Origin: Hafnia alvei | GTDB taxonomy: Bacteria > Pseudomonadota > Gammaproteobacteria > Enterobacterales > Enterobacteriaceae | Reading direction: 5' to 3' | Assembly (NCBI RefSeq): GCF_034424155.1 | Contig: NZ_CP139993.1 | Coordinates: forward strand, 92,210 to 156,209 | Length of the DNA: 64,000 bases | Shown: positions 40,366-49,414 of the stretch, piece after piece | Layout of the letters: each line of letters begins with the position of its first letter | Position numbering within the stretch: the first letter of the stretch is position 1 | Made by a program: the position numbers and the translations under genes | Notes under the pieces: generated by a model | Database searches by the model: none | The model's input: the letters and a program-made list of their open reading frames with translations, nothing else | Told to the model about the DNA's origin: nothing

Positions 40366-40397
40366 GTGGTTTTTTACATCATTGGACCTCAAACCCC
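40222..40397. repeat. Direct repeat B, right end of the TIR transposon
   Basis: Matches 38139-38305 over most of its length and ends in the better-preserved 38-bp terminal repeat at 40360-40397. The two copies flank the TPR-TIR2 operon. Confidence 0.8.
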
Positions 40398-40842
40398 TGA
40401 CATAGCTGTCATTAAAGACTTCGAACGTCATCTTAATCACCGGTTTTTGAGAAAAGAAGGCACAGTTTGGTATGCCGATTTTGCCGCAAATCCTTTTCCT
40501 GAAGAACTCCCTACTGTTGGTGATTACATCGAAGGTGCAAAAAAGACGATTACCGTCAATGCCTACGAGCGAGATCCTGAAGCGCGTCGCGCATGTATCA
40601 GGCATTATGGCTTCGTGTGTCAGTGCTGTGGATTTGATTTTGAAAATACCTATGGCGAACTAGGAAAGAATTTTATTCACGTGCATCATATCCGCCCACT
40701 GAGAACGTTAGGTGAAGGATACTGCATAAATCCTGTCACTGATCTGGTCCCGTTGTGTCCGAACTGCCATGCCATGATTCATCGAGGCAATGAGGCGAGA
40801 CCTTTGCCTGTGGATGACCTCCGTAAGATGCTCCGCAATTAG
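40366..40842 (+). pseudogene. HNH endonuclease gene, 5' truncated by the transposon
   Basis: The frame from 40398 encodes a McrA-like HNH protein (NAYERDPEARRACIRHYGFV, VCQCCGFDFENTYG, HVHHIRPLRTLGEG, DLVPLCPNCHAMIHR), with Cys pairs and HxHH of the nuclease/zinc fold intact. Its N-terminus is lost: the first 11 codons of the open frame come from the transposon end. The nuclease domain could still fold if translation starts in the transposon, but I treat it as a disrupted gene. An even shorter copy is at 4958-5093. Confidence 0.75.
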
Positions 40843-40900
40843 GAGATAAGGGAGACGCTGCCAAAATATTGCCGGCAGAATATAAGGAAAAGAGTAAACA

Positions 40901-41518
40901 ATGACATTGACAGAAAAATCGGGCCATTTGGCATGGTGTGCACTGGTAGCACTTGCGCTGGCCAGGCAGGATAGTGGCGTTCTCTCTCCAGCACAGGAAA
41001 ATATTTTTCTCACCCGCTGGTTGGCGACTGCACTAAAGCAACGGCGATTTTCGCGTGATGTCGCTCGCGACATCGAGTGGCTTCTGCAACAAGGGCGCCA
41101 ACTGGGTGTAAGAGCAAAACTGTCCACTAAATTGAACTATCTTTGGCGTTCCTGTACAGGCGAGTTGTCTAATCAGAATGATCTGTTCCGGCTGACGTAT
41201 GCCCTAGAAACGGCGAAGGATATGCATTGGAATTACCGCCTGTTGAGCGACCGAGAATGGTCCGGTCGATATGCCGTGCCTCTAAAGACGGAAGACAATT
41301 CGATCCATCTCTCGCATAGTAACCTCGATGTAGCATTTGATGATGATGGTTGGCAGGTTAACCCACTGATGGCGCGTCTAAGTGGTCGTGTGGCCGACCT
41401 TGAAGGACTGCTAAATCGTTGTGGTTGGCAGGCGGAAACCGTGAGTGATATTTCCCTGCCCCATCAGTATGTGTTGATGGTCAGGCAGGGAGAAAAGAGT
41501 GGTAAATTGAATAATTAA
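40901..41518 (+). CDS. DUF2913 family protein (copy 3)
   Basis: A 205-residue DUF2913 protein (MTLTEKSGHLAWCALVALAL), nearly identical to copy 1 but with a different C-terminus, VRQGEKSGKLNN, where the colicin-region sequence takes over. It follows the HNH gene by 58 bases. From codon 45 onward it is duplicated at 58518. Function unknown; no catalytic motif seen. Confidence 0.75.
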   Translation: MTLTEKSGHLAWCALVALALARQDSGVLSPAQENIFLTRWLATALKQRRFSRDVARDIEWLLQQGRQLGVRAKLSTKLNYLWRSCTGELSNQNDLFRLTYALETAKDMHWNYRLLSDREWSGRYAVPLKTEDNSIHLSHSNLDVAFDDDGWQVNPLMARLSGRVADLEGLLNRCGWQAETVSDISLPHQYVLMVRQGEKSGKLNN

Positions 41519-41655
41519 TAGTCAAAATAATGTCATTACATGGAAACCTTCAGCGGTTCGTCGTCGTTAGTGGTGATAGACAACTTGAAAGTTGGACGTT
41601 TCTCTGATGTTGATACCGTTATTAAGCCAATTACGAAAATTTCGCGGGGGATTTT

Positions 41656-41991
41656 GTGACAAAAAAATATTATATAAATAATATGTTTTGGGGATACTTT
41701 ATGGCTGCTTGTATTCTTTACGCCAGTTATGGAGATGATGAGCCTAAAATGATTGCACTAAGAATCTTTGGTTTGGCTAGTGCTATTCTATTTCCTTTCT
41801 CTCGGTTTCTAATAGAGAAAGCAGCGCTTAGATATACGAAAAAAGAATTTTGGGAAACAGGTTTTTTTAAGGATGGTGTGCCAAAAACATATTTAATGAC
41901 TTTGTATTTTATTTTTATTTTTATGACATCAATTCCTATTTGTGTTCTTTCTGTTTTTTTTGAAATAAAAAAATTGACCGCTAAAATATAG
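41656..41991 (+). CDS. E1-type colicin immunity protein
   Basis: A 111-residue inner-membrane protein with a GTG start and GGGGGAT upstream. Three hydrophobic segments are visible (FWGYFMAACILYASY, MIALRIFGLASAILFPFSRF, YLMTLYFIFIFMTSIPICVL), with FLIEKAALRYTKKEFWE between, the pattern of immunity proteins to colicin E1. It blocks the pore of the colicin encoded convergently at 42008. As usual, it is on the opposite strand and constitutively expressed, separate from the SOS-controlled colicin. An identical copy is at 59141. Confidence 0.85.
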   Translation: MTKKYYINNMFWGYFMAACILYASYGDDEPKMIALRIFGLASAILFPFSRFLIEKAALRYTKKEFWETGFFKDGVPKTYLMTLYFIFIFMTSIPICVLSVFFEIKKLTAKI

Positions 41992-41997
41992 CGGTCA
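41975..41997. terminator. Bidirectional terminator between immunity and colicin genes
   Basis: Stem TGACCGCT/AGCGGTCA with a 7-base AT loop, A-rich to the left; overlaps the immunity stop codon and lies 11 bases from the colicin stop. Confidence 0.8.
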
Positions 41998-42007
41998 TAC
42001 AATCAAA

Positions 42008-43084
42008 TTAAAGCCCAATGAACTTATTTGCCTCGTCAACTATTGTCTCGTTAACTAACGCCCCAACCCCTGCCATAATCAAACCATAACCTAAAATACC
42101 TATAGGCCCACCCAATACAGCACTGAATGCTAAGGCGGTAACATGGGTTGCAGCTAGCCCTACTGCAATAGTTTCAGTTTTAACATAAAGAGATCTCCAA
42201 TTATCAGTTTTCACTGCTTTGTATAATTCCGTAAACCAATCAGTTATATCGATAGCTGGGCCAACCCAACCTAGTCCTTTGCTGAACTTGGCTATATTTT
42301 TTGCGGCTTTTCCTACATCCATAGACTCCAAAGCCTTGGCGATAGCTTCGCGATCTTTCGCATTGATTTTTTTGTTAATGTTAGCCTTGTGTTTTTCATA
42401 AGATTTCAATGCATCTTCTACATTGCGGATCTTTTTACCTTTAGCTTGATCAGCTAATAACTTAGCGAGCTTCTCGGCTTTTTCTCCGTAAACCTTAAAA
42501 ACCTCTTTATAGAAATCTGCAGTAAATTTAACAGCGTCCTTAACTGCTTCTTTTTCATTGTTAATGGCATCCCTAACCTGTTTTTCCGCGGTTCCTTTAT
42601 TATATTTAAAACTTTTAAGCGGGCTCCAACGAGTATCATCACTAGGTTCATAATTAACATACGCGGTATCAATGAGCTTACCCGTACTATCAAAAGTCAA
42701 TTTGTAAACATGACCTTGAACATGAGTAATATAAGAGTGCCATGCTGAGTTTTCTGATTTAACCTCAATAACGGTCCATTTTGGAGGGTTTAACTGCCAG
42801 CTAGCATCTCCAATAGGTGGGAATCCTCCCGTGTTAGGATATTTACCCGTGTTATATTCTGGGATGGCAACTGAGCCCCCGCCGTTACCATGACCAGAAC
42901 CACCACCCCAGTTGATACCAGCTCCCCCTTGACCTACTTCCTGTCCACCGGTGATTGTAATATGTGGATGGTTGTCCCAATATCCACCACCAGAATCAGG
43001 TCCACCTTTTCCTGATGTTCCATTAATGCTGCCGCCGGAATCATGTGCCCCACTGTTGTGATCTTTACCGTCTCCACCGCTCAT
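42008..43084 (-). CDS. Pore-forming colicin, N-like front and E1-like pore domain
   Basis: A 358-residue bacteriocin. Residues 1-75 are Gly/Ser/His-rich and disordered (MSGGDGKDHNSGAHDSGGS, HPHITITGGQEVG), like the Tol-dependent translocation domain of colicin N. Residues about 95-150 could be a small receptor domain (WHSYITHVQGHVYKLTFDST). From about 175 the E1/Ia-type pore domain follows (KDAVKFTADFYKEVFKVYGE, KAVKTDNWRSLYVKTE), ending in a hydrophobic hairpin (FSAVLGGPIGILGYGLIMAG). It would kill relatives by depolarising the inner membrane. No lysis gene was seen downstream. SOS control: double LexA box upstream. Confidence 0.88.
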   Translation of the reverse strand: MSGGDGKDHNSGAHDSGGSINGTSGKGGPDSGGGYWDNHPHITITGGQEVGQGGAGINWGGGSGHGNGGGSVAIPEYNTGKYPNTGGFPPIGDASWQLNPPKWTVIEVKSENSAWHSYITHVQGHVYKLTFDSTGKLIDTAYVNYEPSDDTRWSPLKSFKYNKGTAEKQVRDAINNEKEAVKDAVKFTADFYKEVFKVYGEKAEKLAKLLADQAKGKKIRNVEDALKSYEKHKANINKKINAKDREAIAKALESMDVGKAAKNIAKFSKGLGWVGPAIDITDWFTELYKAVKTDNWRSLYVKTETIAVGLAATHVTALAFSAVLGGPIGILGYGLIMAGVGALVNETIVDEANKFIGL

Positions 43085-43119
43085 AGTCTTTTCCTCTTTG
43101 ATTGAATTTAATTAAATAA

Positions 43120-43149
43120 CTGTATATAAACACATTGGTATATATACAG
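43120..43149. promoter_or_regulatory. Overlapping double LexA box of the colicin promoter
   Basis: CTGTATATAAACACAT followed by TTGGTATATATACAG, 36 bases from the colicin start. The arrangement closely follows the ColE1 double operator (CTGTATATAAAACC... TACAG), so the gene should be tightly SOS-controlled. Confidence 0.88.
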
Positions 43150-43254
43150 TTATCGAGAATATTGTAAGCAGGTGGTATCGTCAATACAATTTGTGTGGTA
43201 ATTTTATATACAGTGCAAAAGAGTAATAAAATAATTTAATATCAAGGAGTTAAT

Positions 43255-43671
43255 TTGAAACGTAGCTTTTTTATTCTCGCAGGTGGCTTCCTAACTCTCA
43301 TGTTAGTGCTTGGTGGCTGTACCTCTACGCTTTCGAGCCCGGAACGACATGCTAAACATTTTGTTTATGCGTCAAATAGTGACTCTGACCCTAACTTTCG
43401 TACTCGGATGCAGGAGAGTGTCAGGACGTCTGTTCCCTTCTTTGACCAGATTTACCAGTTAGGCCAGAAAGACAACGCGGCGGGCATCAATCACGACCAA
43501 GCGAAGAAGCGGGCTGAGTATTTCTATGGAAATGAGTTTTTGGATGGTATTCAACGGAAGGAAGACTTTGCCGGCAAATCTTATAGTCAATTACAAACGC
43601 AGAAATGGCGTATGTTGATGTCTCAGGAGGCCGCAGGTGCCTACATGGATGGCTATAATGGCGTGAAGTAA
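43255..43671 (+). CDS. Exc2 family lipoprotein (entry exclusion)
   Basis: A 138-residue lipoprotein with TTG start and CAAGGAG upstream. Lipobox in LMLVLGGCTSTLSS; no membrane anchor other than the lipid. The later AAGAYMDGYNGVK and the FFDQIYQLGQKDNAAG segment resemble ColE1-type Exc2. Its partner Exc1 was not seen. It supports a small ColE1-like plasmid as the source of this segment. Confidence 0.7.
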   Translation: MKRSFFILAGGFLTLMLVLGGCTSTLSSPERHAKHFVYASNSDSDPNFRTRMQESVRTSVPFFDQIYQLGQKDNAAGINHDQAKKRAEYFYGNEFLDGIQRKEDFAGKSYSQLQTQKWRMLMSQEAAGAYMDGYNGVK

Positions 43672-43716
43672 GCATTATCACCCATAGGAAATGGTATCAA
43701 CGTGGAGGACGTATCA

Positions 43717-44049
43717 ATGTCGCGTCGTGGTTTACGTTTATCGCAGCTGCCGCCGGTATGTTCGGTAAAGCCAAAGCCGGCCAAAACGTCCGCGCAGCTG
43801 ATGGCGGAAGATACGCTGCGTGAGTTAATCGCTGCCCGTTTTGCCGTGGGAAAACCGATTATCCACATTGATACAAACTGGAATGATGCGCTGCTACTGC
43901 GGGTGATGAAAGAAGCGATACGCCAAGCTAAAGGCCAGCCGTTTGTGGTGGTACCAGGGGTCCGCTTGGAAAACGGAAAAAATCCCACGCTAAGGTGGTT
44001 TATTGTACGTAGTGTGGTGCTGCCTTACTTATCAGTATCCTGCCGTTAA
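43717..44049 (+). pseudogene. Plasmid ORF of unknown function, interrupted by the ars transposon
   Basis: Starts at the ATG at 43717 with GGAGG upstream (MSRRGLRLSQLPPVC). The original protein is readable to about 43956 (IAARFAVGKPIIHIDTNWND, AIRQAKGQPFVVVPGVRLEN); after that the frame continues in transposon sequence to 44049. I do not recognise it. The missing 3' part was not found in the window. Confidence 0.55.
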
Positions 44050-44219
44050 ACTTCTACTTTTTGTAACAAAGATGAAATTTTTGTCCGTATTTCCCCGATT
44101 CCATTGTTCCTGTCATCCACTATTGAAGAAGAATTAACACTAAACGAATTCGATATAGCATATATGTTTTTGACTTCCTGGTTTAGAAGCGCGACACTAT
44201 TCATTCAACGCAGGAGATC
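43995..44219. promoter_or_regulatory. Promoter region of the first ars operon
   Basis: About 225 bases between the transposon end and arsR. A TTGACT at 44170-44175 could be a -35 box, with CACTAT about 19 bases later; the repeat-rich TTCATTCAACG near the start may be the ArsR operator. These are inferences from position. Confidence 0.4.
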
Positions 44220-44576
44220 ATGATGTCATCAATTTCCCCCCTACAACTCTTCAAAAGCCTGTCCGATGAAACCCGTCTGGGTATCGTCCTTCTCCTCAAA
44301 GAGATGGGAGAGCTATGCGTATGCGATCTCTGTACGGTGCTAGAGCAGTCGCAGCCTAAGATCTCCCGTCATCTGGCGATGCTACGTGAAAGCGGATTGT
44401 TGCTGGATCGCAAGAATGGGAAATGGGTTCACTACCGCTTATCTCCGCATATTCCTTCATGGGCTGCTCAGGTTATTGAGCAGGCCTGGTTAAGCCAACA
44501 GGACGACGTACAGGCCATCGCCCGTAAGCTGGCATCAGCTAACTGCTCTGGTAGCGGCAAAGCTGTTTGTATCTAA
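44220..44576 (+). CDS. arsR: Arsenite-responsive repressor ArsR (class I)
   Basis: A 118-residue SmtB/ArsR repressor. The As(III) site is the classic Cys triad ELCVCDLCTVLEQSQPKISR, in the DNA-binding helix region, as in R773. As(III) binding releases the operator and induces arsRDABC. RBS AGGAG precedes the tandem ATGs at 44220/44223. Confidence 0.96.
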   Translation: MMSSISPLQLFKSLSDETRLGIVLLLKEMGELCVCDLCTVLEQSQPKISRHLAMLRESGLLLDRKNGKWVHYRLSPHIPSWAAQVIEQAWLSQQDDVQAIARKLASANCSGSGKAVCI

Positions 44577-44623
44577 AAAATTTGCCTGAACATATATGAT
44601 TTTTCAAATGTGAGGTGTTCGTG

Positions 44624-44986
44624 ATGAAAACGTTAACGGTGTTTGACCCGGCGATGTGTTGCAGTACCGGCGTCTGCGGTACAGATATCGATCAGGTTCT
44701 GGTTGATTTTTCTGCGGATGTGCAGTGGCTAAAACAGCGTGGAATTCAGGTTGATCGTTATAACCTGGCACAGCAACCCATGAGCTTTGTACAGAACGAA
44801 AAAGCCAAAGCATTCCTTGAGGCATCCGGGGCTGAAGGGCTTCCATTGTTGTTGCTGGATGGAGAAATGGTGATGGCGGGGCGTTATCCGAAACGTGCAG
44901 AGCTGGCCCGCTGGTTCGGAATACCGCTGGAGAAAGTAGGATTAGCATCTAAAAGCTGCTGCGGTGGTAATACTTCTTGTTGCTGA
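44624..44986 (+). CDS. arsD: Arsenic metallochaperone ArsD
   Basis: A 120-residue protein. Cys12, Cys13 and Cys18 (PAMCCSTGVCGTDID) are all present, the set needed to deliver As(III) to ArsA; two further pairs lie at the end (SKSCCGGNTSCC). Start at 44624 after GTGAGGTG. It is followed by arsA after 16 bases. Confidence 0.96.
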   Translation: MKTLTVFDPAMCCSTGVCGTDIDQVLVDFSADVQWLKQRGIQVDRYNLAQQPMSFVQNEKAKAFLEASGAEGLPLLLLDGEMVMAGRYPKRAELARWFGIPLEKVGLASKSCCGGNTSCC

Positions 44987-45002
44987 AATGTCAGGAGGAC
45001 AT

Positions 45003-46754
45003 ATGAAATTCTTACAGAATATCCCACCTTACCTGTTTTTTACCGGTAAAGGGGGCGTCGGTAAAACCTCTATTTCCTGTGCCACAGCTATCAGCCTGGC
45101 GGAACAAGGCAGGCGGGTTTTGCTTGTCAGCACCGATCCGGCTTCAAACGTAGGCCAGGTGTTCAGCCAGACTATTGGCAATACCATTCTGCCGGTGGCC
45201 TCTGTACCGGGTCTTTCAGCGCTGGAAATTGATCCTCAGGCCGCCGCCCAGGAATATCGGGCCAGAATCGTTGATCCTATCAAAGGCATTTTGCCGGATG
45301 AAGTCGTTAACAGTATTAACGAACAGCTCTCTGGTGCATGTACCACAGAAATTGCGGCTTTTGATGAATTTACCGGTCTGCTGACTGACGCATCATTATT
45401 GACCCGCTTTGACCATATTATCTTTGATACCGCGCCAACCGGTCACACTATTCGTCTTCTCCAGTTGCCCGGTGCGTGGAGTAGCTTCATTGAGAGCAAT
45501 CCTGATGGTGCTTCCTGTCTTGGCCCGATGGCAGGGCTGGAGAAACAGCGTGAGCAGTATTCACACGCCGTTCAGGCATTGTCTGATCCGAATCGTACGA
45601 GGCTGGTTTTAGTGGCTCGACTGCAAAAATCAACGCTTCAGGAAGTCGCCCGTACTCATGATGAGCTTGCGGCGATTGGTCTCAAAAATCAGTATCTGGT
45701 CATCAACGGCGTGTTACCTGAGACAGAAGCAGTCAACGATACCCTGGCGGCTGCCATATGGGGCCGGGAGCAGGAGGCGCTGGCAAGTCTTCCCGCTGGT
45801 CTGGACGCTCTCCCTACTGACACATTATTCCTTCAACCAGTGAATATGGTCGGTGTGTCTGCTTTAAGGGGACTTCTCACCTCCCAACCTGAGACGGCTT
45901 CATTTGCTGAAGTGTCCACCCTGCAAAAACCAGCGATACCGTCGTTGTCTGCTCTGGTTGATGAGATTGCCCTTAATGAACACGGCCTGATTATGCTGAT
46001 GGGTAAAGGTGGCGTGGGTAAAACAACCATGGCCGCGGCCATTGCAGTCAGACTGGCCGAAATGGGATTTGATGTGCATCTCACGACGTCAGATCCTGCT
46101 GCACACCTGAGCACAACCCTCAATGGAAGCCTCAATAACCTGCAGGTCAGCAGAATCGACCCTCATGATGAAACAGAACGTTATCGCCAGCATGTCCTTG
46201 AAACGAAAGGACGTGACCTGGATGAAGCGGGGAAACATCTGCTGGAAGAGGATTTACGCTCCCCGTGTACCGAAGAGATTGCTGTGTTCCAGGCCTTCTC
46301 ACGGGTGATCCGTGAAGCGGGTAAACGGTTTGTCGTCATGGATACGGCACCGACAGGACATACATTGTTGCTGCTTGATGCTACCGGGGCATACCACCGG
46401 GAGATAGCAAAGAAAATGGGAGATAAAGGCCATTTCTCTACGCCAATGATGCAGCTTCAGGACCCGGAAAGAACAAAAGTATTACTGGTCACTCTGCCGG
46501 AAACGACCCCCGTTCTTGAGGCTGCAAATTTACAAGCCGATCTTGAACGTGCCGGGATTCATCCATGGGGCTGGATTATCAATAACAGTCTTTCCATCGC
46601 TGAAACCCGTTCACCGCTGCTTCGTCAGCGCGCGCAGCAGGAACTGCCTCAAATCGAGGCTGTAAAGAACCAGCATGCTACCCGTGTTGCACTGGTTCCT
46701 GTTCTTGCGGCAGAGCCAACCGGTATAGACAAACTCAAACAGATCGCAGGTTAA
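45003..46754 (+). CDS. arsA: Arsenite-stimulated ATPase ArsA
   Basis: A 583-residue double ATPase. P-loops [16 protein letters not shown] and [14 protein letters not shown], two DTAPTGH signature motifs, and all three As(III)-binding cysteines: Cys113 ([14 protein letters not shown]), Cys172 ([11 protein letters not shown]) and the Cys of [13 protein letters not shown]. Energises ArsB for As(III)/Sb(III) efflux. ATG at 45003 follows AGGAGG; an upstream frame extension is not real. Confidence 0.97.
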   Translation: MKFLQNIPPYLFFTGKGGVGKTSISCATAISLAEQGRRVLLVSTDPASNVGQVFSQTIGNTILPVASVPGLSALEIDPQAAAQEYRARIVDPIKGILPDEVVNSINEQLSGACTTEIAAFDEFTGLLTDASLLTRFDHIIFDTAPTGHTIRLLQLPGAWSSFIESNPDGASCLGPMAGLEKQREQYSHAVQALSDPNRTRLVLVARLQKSTLQEVARTHDELAAIGLKNQYLVINGVLPETEAVNDTLAAAIWGREQEALASLPAGLDALPTDTLFLQPVNMVGVSALRGLLTSQPETASFAEVSTLQKPAIPSLSALVDEIALNEHGLIMLMGKGGVGKTTMAAAIAVRLAEMGFDVHLTTSDPAAHLSTTLNGSLNNLQVSRIDPHDETERYRQHVLETKGRDLDEAGKHLLEEDLRSPCTEEIAVFQAFSRVIREAGKRFVVMDTAPTGHTLLLLDATGAYHREIAKKMGDKGHFSTPMMQLQDPERTKVLLVTLPETTPVLEAANLQADLERAGIHPWGWIINNSLSIAETRSPLLRQRAQQELPQIEAVKNQHATRVALVPVLAAEPTGIDKLKQIAG

Positions 46755-46800
46755 TTTTTACTATATACAGGGCAGTCATGCTGCCCTGTCAGGAGGTTTT

Positions 46801-48090
46801 ATGTTACTGGCAGGAGCAATTTTCATCCTGACCATCGTGTTGGTTATCTGGCAGCCGAAGGGGTTAGGGATTGGCTGGAGCGCCATGTTTGGCGCAATAC
46901 TGGCACTCATATCTGGGGTTGTACACATTACCGACATTCCGGTGGTATGGAATATCGTCTGGAACGCCACAGCAACCTTTATTGCCGTGATTATCATCAG
47001 TTTGCTGCTGGATGAGTCTGGCTTTTTTGAATGGGCAGCATTGCACGTTTCCCGCTGGGGAAATGGCCGGGGTCGCCTGCTGTTTACTTATATCGTTCTG
47101 CTCGGTGCTGCGGTGGCAGCGCTATTTGCCAATGATGGTGCAGCTCTCATCCTGACGCCGATCGTTATTGCCATGTTGCTGGCTCTGGGATTCAGTAAAA
47201 GCGCTACGCTGGCATTTGTAATGGCTGCAGGGTTTATTGCCGATACCGCCAGCCTGCCGCTGATTGTGTCGAACCTGGTCAATATTGTTTCTGCTGACTT
47301 CTTCCATCTGGGATTCACGGAATATGCCTCCGTGATGGTGCCTGTGGATATTGCCGCCATTATTGCCACGCTGGTGATGCTGCATCTGTTTTTCCGCAAA
47401 GATATCCCACCGACCTATGATCTGAACCGACTGAAAGAACCGGCTCTTGCTATCAAAGACCCGGCGACGTTCAGAACTGGCTGGATTGTATTAATCCTTC
47501 TGCTGGTAGGTTTTTTTGTGCTTGAGCCGCTGGGTATTCCTGTCAGCGCTATTGCGGCTGTGGGTGCAGCTATCCTCTTTGTCGTGGCTAAAAGAGGTCA
47601 TGCCATTAACACCGGTAAAGTCCTGCGTGGTGCACCGTGGCAGATTGTGATTTTCTCACTGGGAATGTATCTGGTTGTCTATGGTTTGCGTAATGCCGGG
47701 CTGACAGAATACCTCTCTGGCGTGTTGAATTTACTCGCAGACAAAGGACTTTGGGCTGCCACATTTGGCACGGGATTCCTGACAGCATTCCTGTCATCCA
47801 TCATGAACAACATGCCTACTGTGTTGATTGGCGCATTGTCGATCGATGGCAGCACCGCATCAGGTGTCATCAAAGAAGCAATGATTTATGCCAATGTCAT
47901 TGGCTGCGATCTGGGGCCTAAAATTACCCCTATTGGTAGCCTGGCAACACTGCTCTGGCTACATGTACTTTCACAGAAGAACATGACTATCACCTGGGGA
48001 TACTATTTCCGCACCGGGATTATCATGACTCTGCCTGTGCTGTTTGTAACGCTGGCCGCGCTGGCGCTACGTCTCTCTTTCACTTTGTAA
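46801..48090 (+). CDS. arsB: Arsenite antiporter ArsB
   Basis: A 429-residue inner-membrane protein with about 12 hydrophobic segments (from [18 protein letters not shown] to [17 protein letters not shown]) and the family motif [20 protein letters not shown]. Extrudes As(OH)3 by proton exchange or with ArsA. RBS CAGGAGG. Confidence 0.97.
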   Translation: MLLAGAIFILTIVLVIWQPKGLGIGWSAMFGAILALISGVVHITDIPVVWNIVWNATATFIAVIIISLLLDESGFFEWAALHVSRWGNGRGRLLFTYIVLLGAAVAALFANDGAALILTPIVIAMLLALGFSKSATLAFVMAAGFIADTASLPLIVSNLVNIVSADFFHLGFTEYASVMVPVDIAAIIATLVMLHLFFRKDIPPTYDLNRLKEPALAIKDPATFRTGWIVLILLLVGFFVLEPLGIPVSAIAAVGAAILFVVAKRGHAINTGKVLRGAPWQIVIFSLGMYLVVYGLRNAGLTEYLSGVLNLLADKGLWAATFGTGFLTAFLSSIMNNMPTVLIGALSIDGSTASGVIKEAMIYANVIGCDLGPKITPIGSLATLLWLHVLSQKNMTITWGYYFRTGIIMTLPVLFVTLAALALRLSFTL

Positions 48091-48102
48091 TGAGATACTG
48101 AT

Positions 48103-48528
48103 ATGAGCAACATCACCATTTATCACAACCCAGCTTGCGGCACCTCGCGTAACACACTGGAGATGATCCGTAACAGCGGTACAGAGCCGACCGTTATTCA
48201 TTATCTTGAGACACCACCATCACGCGATGAACTGGTTAAACTTATTGCGGATATGGGGATCACAGTACGAGCGGTGCTGCGTAAGAATGTCGAACCTTTT
48301 GAAGCGTTAGGGCTGGCGGAAGACCGTTTTACTGATGATCAGTTAATCGACTTTATGTTACAGCATCCTATCCTGATTAACCGCCCGATCGTGGTGACGC
48401 CACTGGGGACCCGGCTGTGTCGTCCTTCAGAAGTGGTGCTGGATATTCTTCCGGATGCACAGAAACACGCGTTCACCAAAGAAGATGGTGAAAAAGTCGT
48501 TGATGATGCAGGTAAACGACTGAAATAA
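48103..48528 (+). CDS. arsC: Glutaredoxin-coupled arsenate reductase ArsC
   Basis: A 141-residue reductase. Catalytic Cys12 in HNPACGTSRNTLEM, and the anion-binding arginines in VRAVLRKNVEPF, LINRPIVVTP and GTRLCRPSEV. Reduces As(V) to As(III) for ArsAB. Confidence 0.97.
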   Translation: MSNITIYHNPACGTSRNTLEMIRNSGTEPTVIHYLETPPSRDELVKLIADMGITVRAVLRKNVEPFEALGLAEDRFTDDQLIDFMLQHPILINRPIVVTPLGTRLCRPSEVVLDILPDAQKHAFTKEDGEKVVDDAGKRLK

Positions 48529-48533
48529 ATCCT

Positions 48534-48551
48534 AAGGGGCATTTGCCCCTT
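48534..48551 (+). terminator. Terminator after arsC
   Basis: Stem AAGGGGC-ATTT-GCCCCTT followed by TATATTTTA, 6 bases after the arsC stop. Separates the core ars operon from the phosphatase gene. Confidence 0.85.
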
Positions 48552-48726
48552 TATATTTTACTTTGCCAGCCACCTTTGATGCTGCTGTTCATGGCGGCAT
48601 TGTTCTGCCTTTAATGAGTCATGTGCAAAAAGGAATGATGCCTGTACAGGCTGCATGAGCGCATTAGAGGCGGAACGTTAACCTGATGAATTGACGTATA
48701 CGAAAGTAAGTATGGAGTTTTTATCG

Positions 48727-49224
48727 ATGATACATCCGTTTGATATTCTTACCTTAGACAATGGCGCTAAGCTAATTTTTACCCCTTGCCCTGGCACTAA
48801 AGGGGTTTCCATTGTTGATTCCTTAAAATCACTAAAAGAAGCAGGTGCTCAGGCCGTTATCACCATGATGACGATGGCTGAACTGACTGAAAAGCAAGCC
48901 GATACGATCCCGTCCCTGTGTGCTGAACTTCATATGGACTGGTATCACCTGCCCGTTGAAGATAGCTGTGCGCCTGAAGAGCCATTTGCACAGGCATTTG
49001 CTCAACAGAAGGCTATTCTGTTGGGGCTAGTCGAGACAGGTGCGACGATGGTGATCCATTGTCACGGTGGTTCTGGCAGGACAGGTATGATGGCCGCTAT
49101 TCTGATGCTCGAACTGGGTTATGCTCCGGCTCAGGTGAAATCGCAGATCCAGCTAATCAGGCCAAAATCGCTGACCTCGCCTGTTCAGGTCAATTATCTT
49201 ATCAAGCAATACACTTACGAGTGA
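48727..49224 (+). CDS. Dual-specificity / tyrosine phosphatase-like protein
   Basis: A 165-residue cysteine phosphatase. The signature HCHGGSGRTGMMAAILML supplies the nucleophile Cys and Arg; a general acid Asp is likely in LPVEDSCAPEEPF. It starts MIHPFDILTLDNG after GGAG (48714-48717). The domain resembles CDKN3/kinase-inhibitor-associated phosphatases. The same fold underlies thioredoxin-type arsenate reductases, but the extra resolving cysteines are not in place. Location in an arsenic transposon suggests a role with arsenate or arsenylated substrates, which is not shown. Confidence 0.75.
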   Translation: MIHPFDILTLDNGAKLIFTPCPGTKGVSIVDSLKSLKEAGAQAVITMMTMAELTEKQADTIPSLCAELHMDWYHLPVEDSCAPEEPFAQAFAQQKAILLGLVETGATMVIHCHGGSGRTGMMAAILMLELGYAPAQVKSQIQLIRPKSLTSPVQVNYLIKQYTYE

Positions 49225-49277
49225 TCACCCGGCGACCAGACGACAGGCAGAACTGATAACCGACATAAATAAATGAC

Positions 49278-49297
49278 AAGGGGACATTAGACCCCTT
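49278..49297 (+). terminator. Terminator after the phosphatase gene
   Basis: Stem AAGGGG/CCCCTT with an ACATTAGA loop and following TATC; moderately convincing. Confidence 0.6.
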
Positions 49298-49414
49298 ATC
49301 AGTTAATGCGCTATATCTTGCACCAAAGACTTCTCACTGTGCACTGGCGTTATTCTCCCTTATTCTTCCCTCCAAAATGGAGGTGAAATATGTGCTTCCA
49401 GAGACCACATTTTT

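Larger units (their letters stand above)
33049..40397. mobile_element. Tn3-family transposon with SLATT/TIR/TPR cargo
   Basis: Bounded by 38-bp repeats at 33049-33086 (begins GGGGTTCGGGGTCC, ends CCACGCTAAG) and, inverted, at 40360-40397 (begins CTTATCGTGG, ends CCTCAAACCCC). The ends differ at a few positions only. Contents: tnpA, tnpR and four cargo genes. The flanking 5-mers (TTTAC and TGACA) do not match, so the flanks have been rearranged. It disrupts the HNH gene on the right. A second, more degenerate end lies inside at 38266-38305. Confidence 0.85.
41033..42796. repeat. Direct repeat, first copy (1,764 bp)
   Basis: This segment from DUF2913 codon 45 through the immunity gene to colicin codon 96 recurs at 58518-60281 with a constant offset of 17,485 and almost no differences (one seen: AAT to GAT in DUF2913). 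The arsenic transposon lies between the copies. Confidence 0.95.

Noticed and set aside
43085..43254. Colicin lysis (release) gene
   Set aside because: No small lysis lipoprotein gene was found next to the colicin on its strand; the lipoprotein at 43255 is on the other strand and is Exc2-like.
48727..49224. Thioredoxin-type arsenate reductase as the identity of the phosphatase
   Set aside because: The signature is HCxxGxxRTG in the middle of the protein as in dual-specificity phosphatases, and the N-terminal CX5R loop of low-molecular-weight type reductases is absent.
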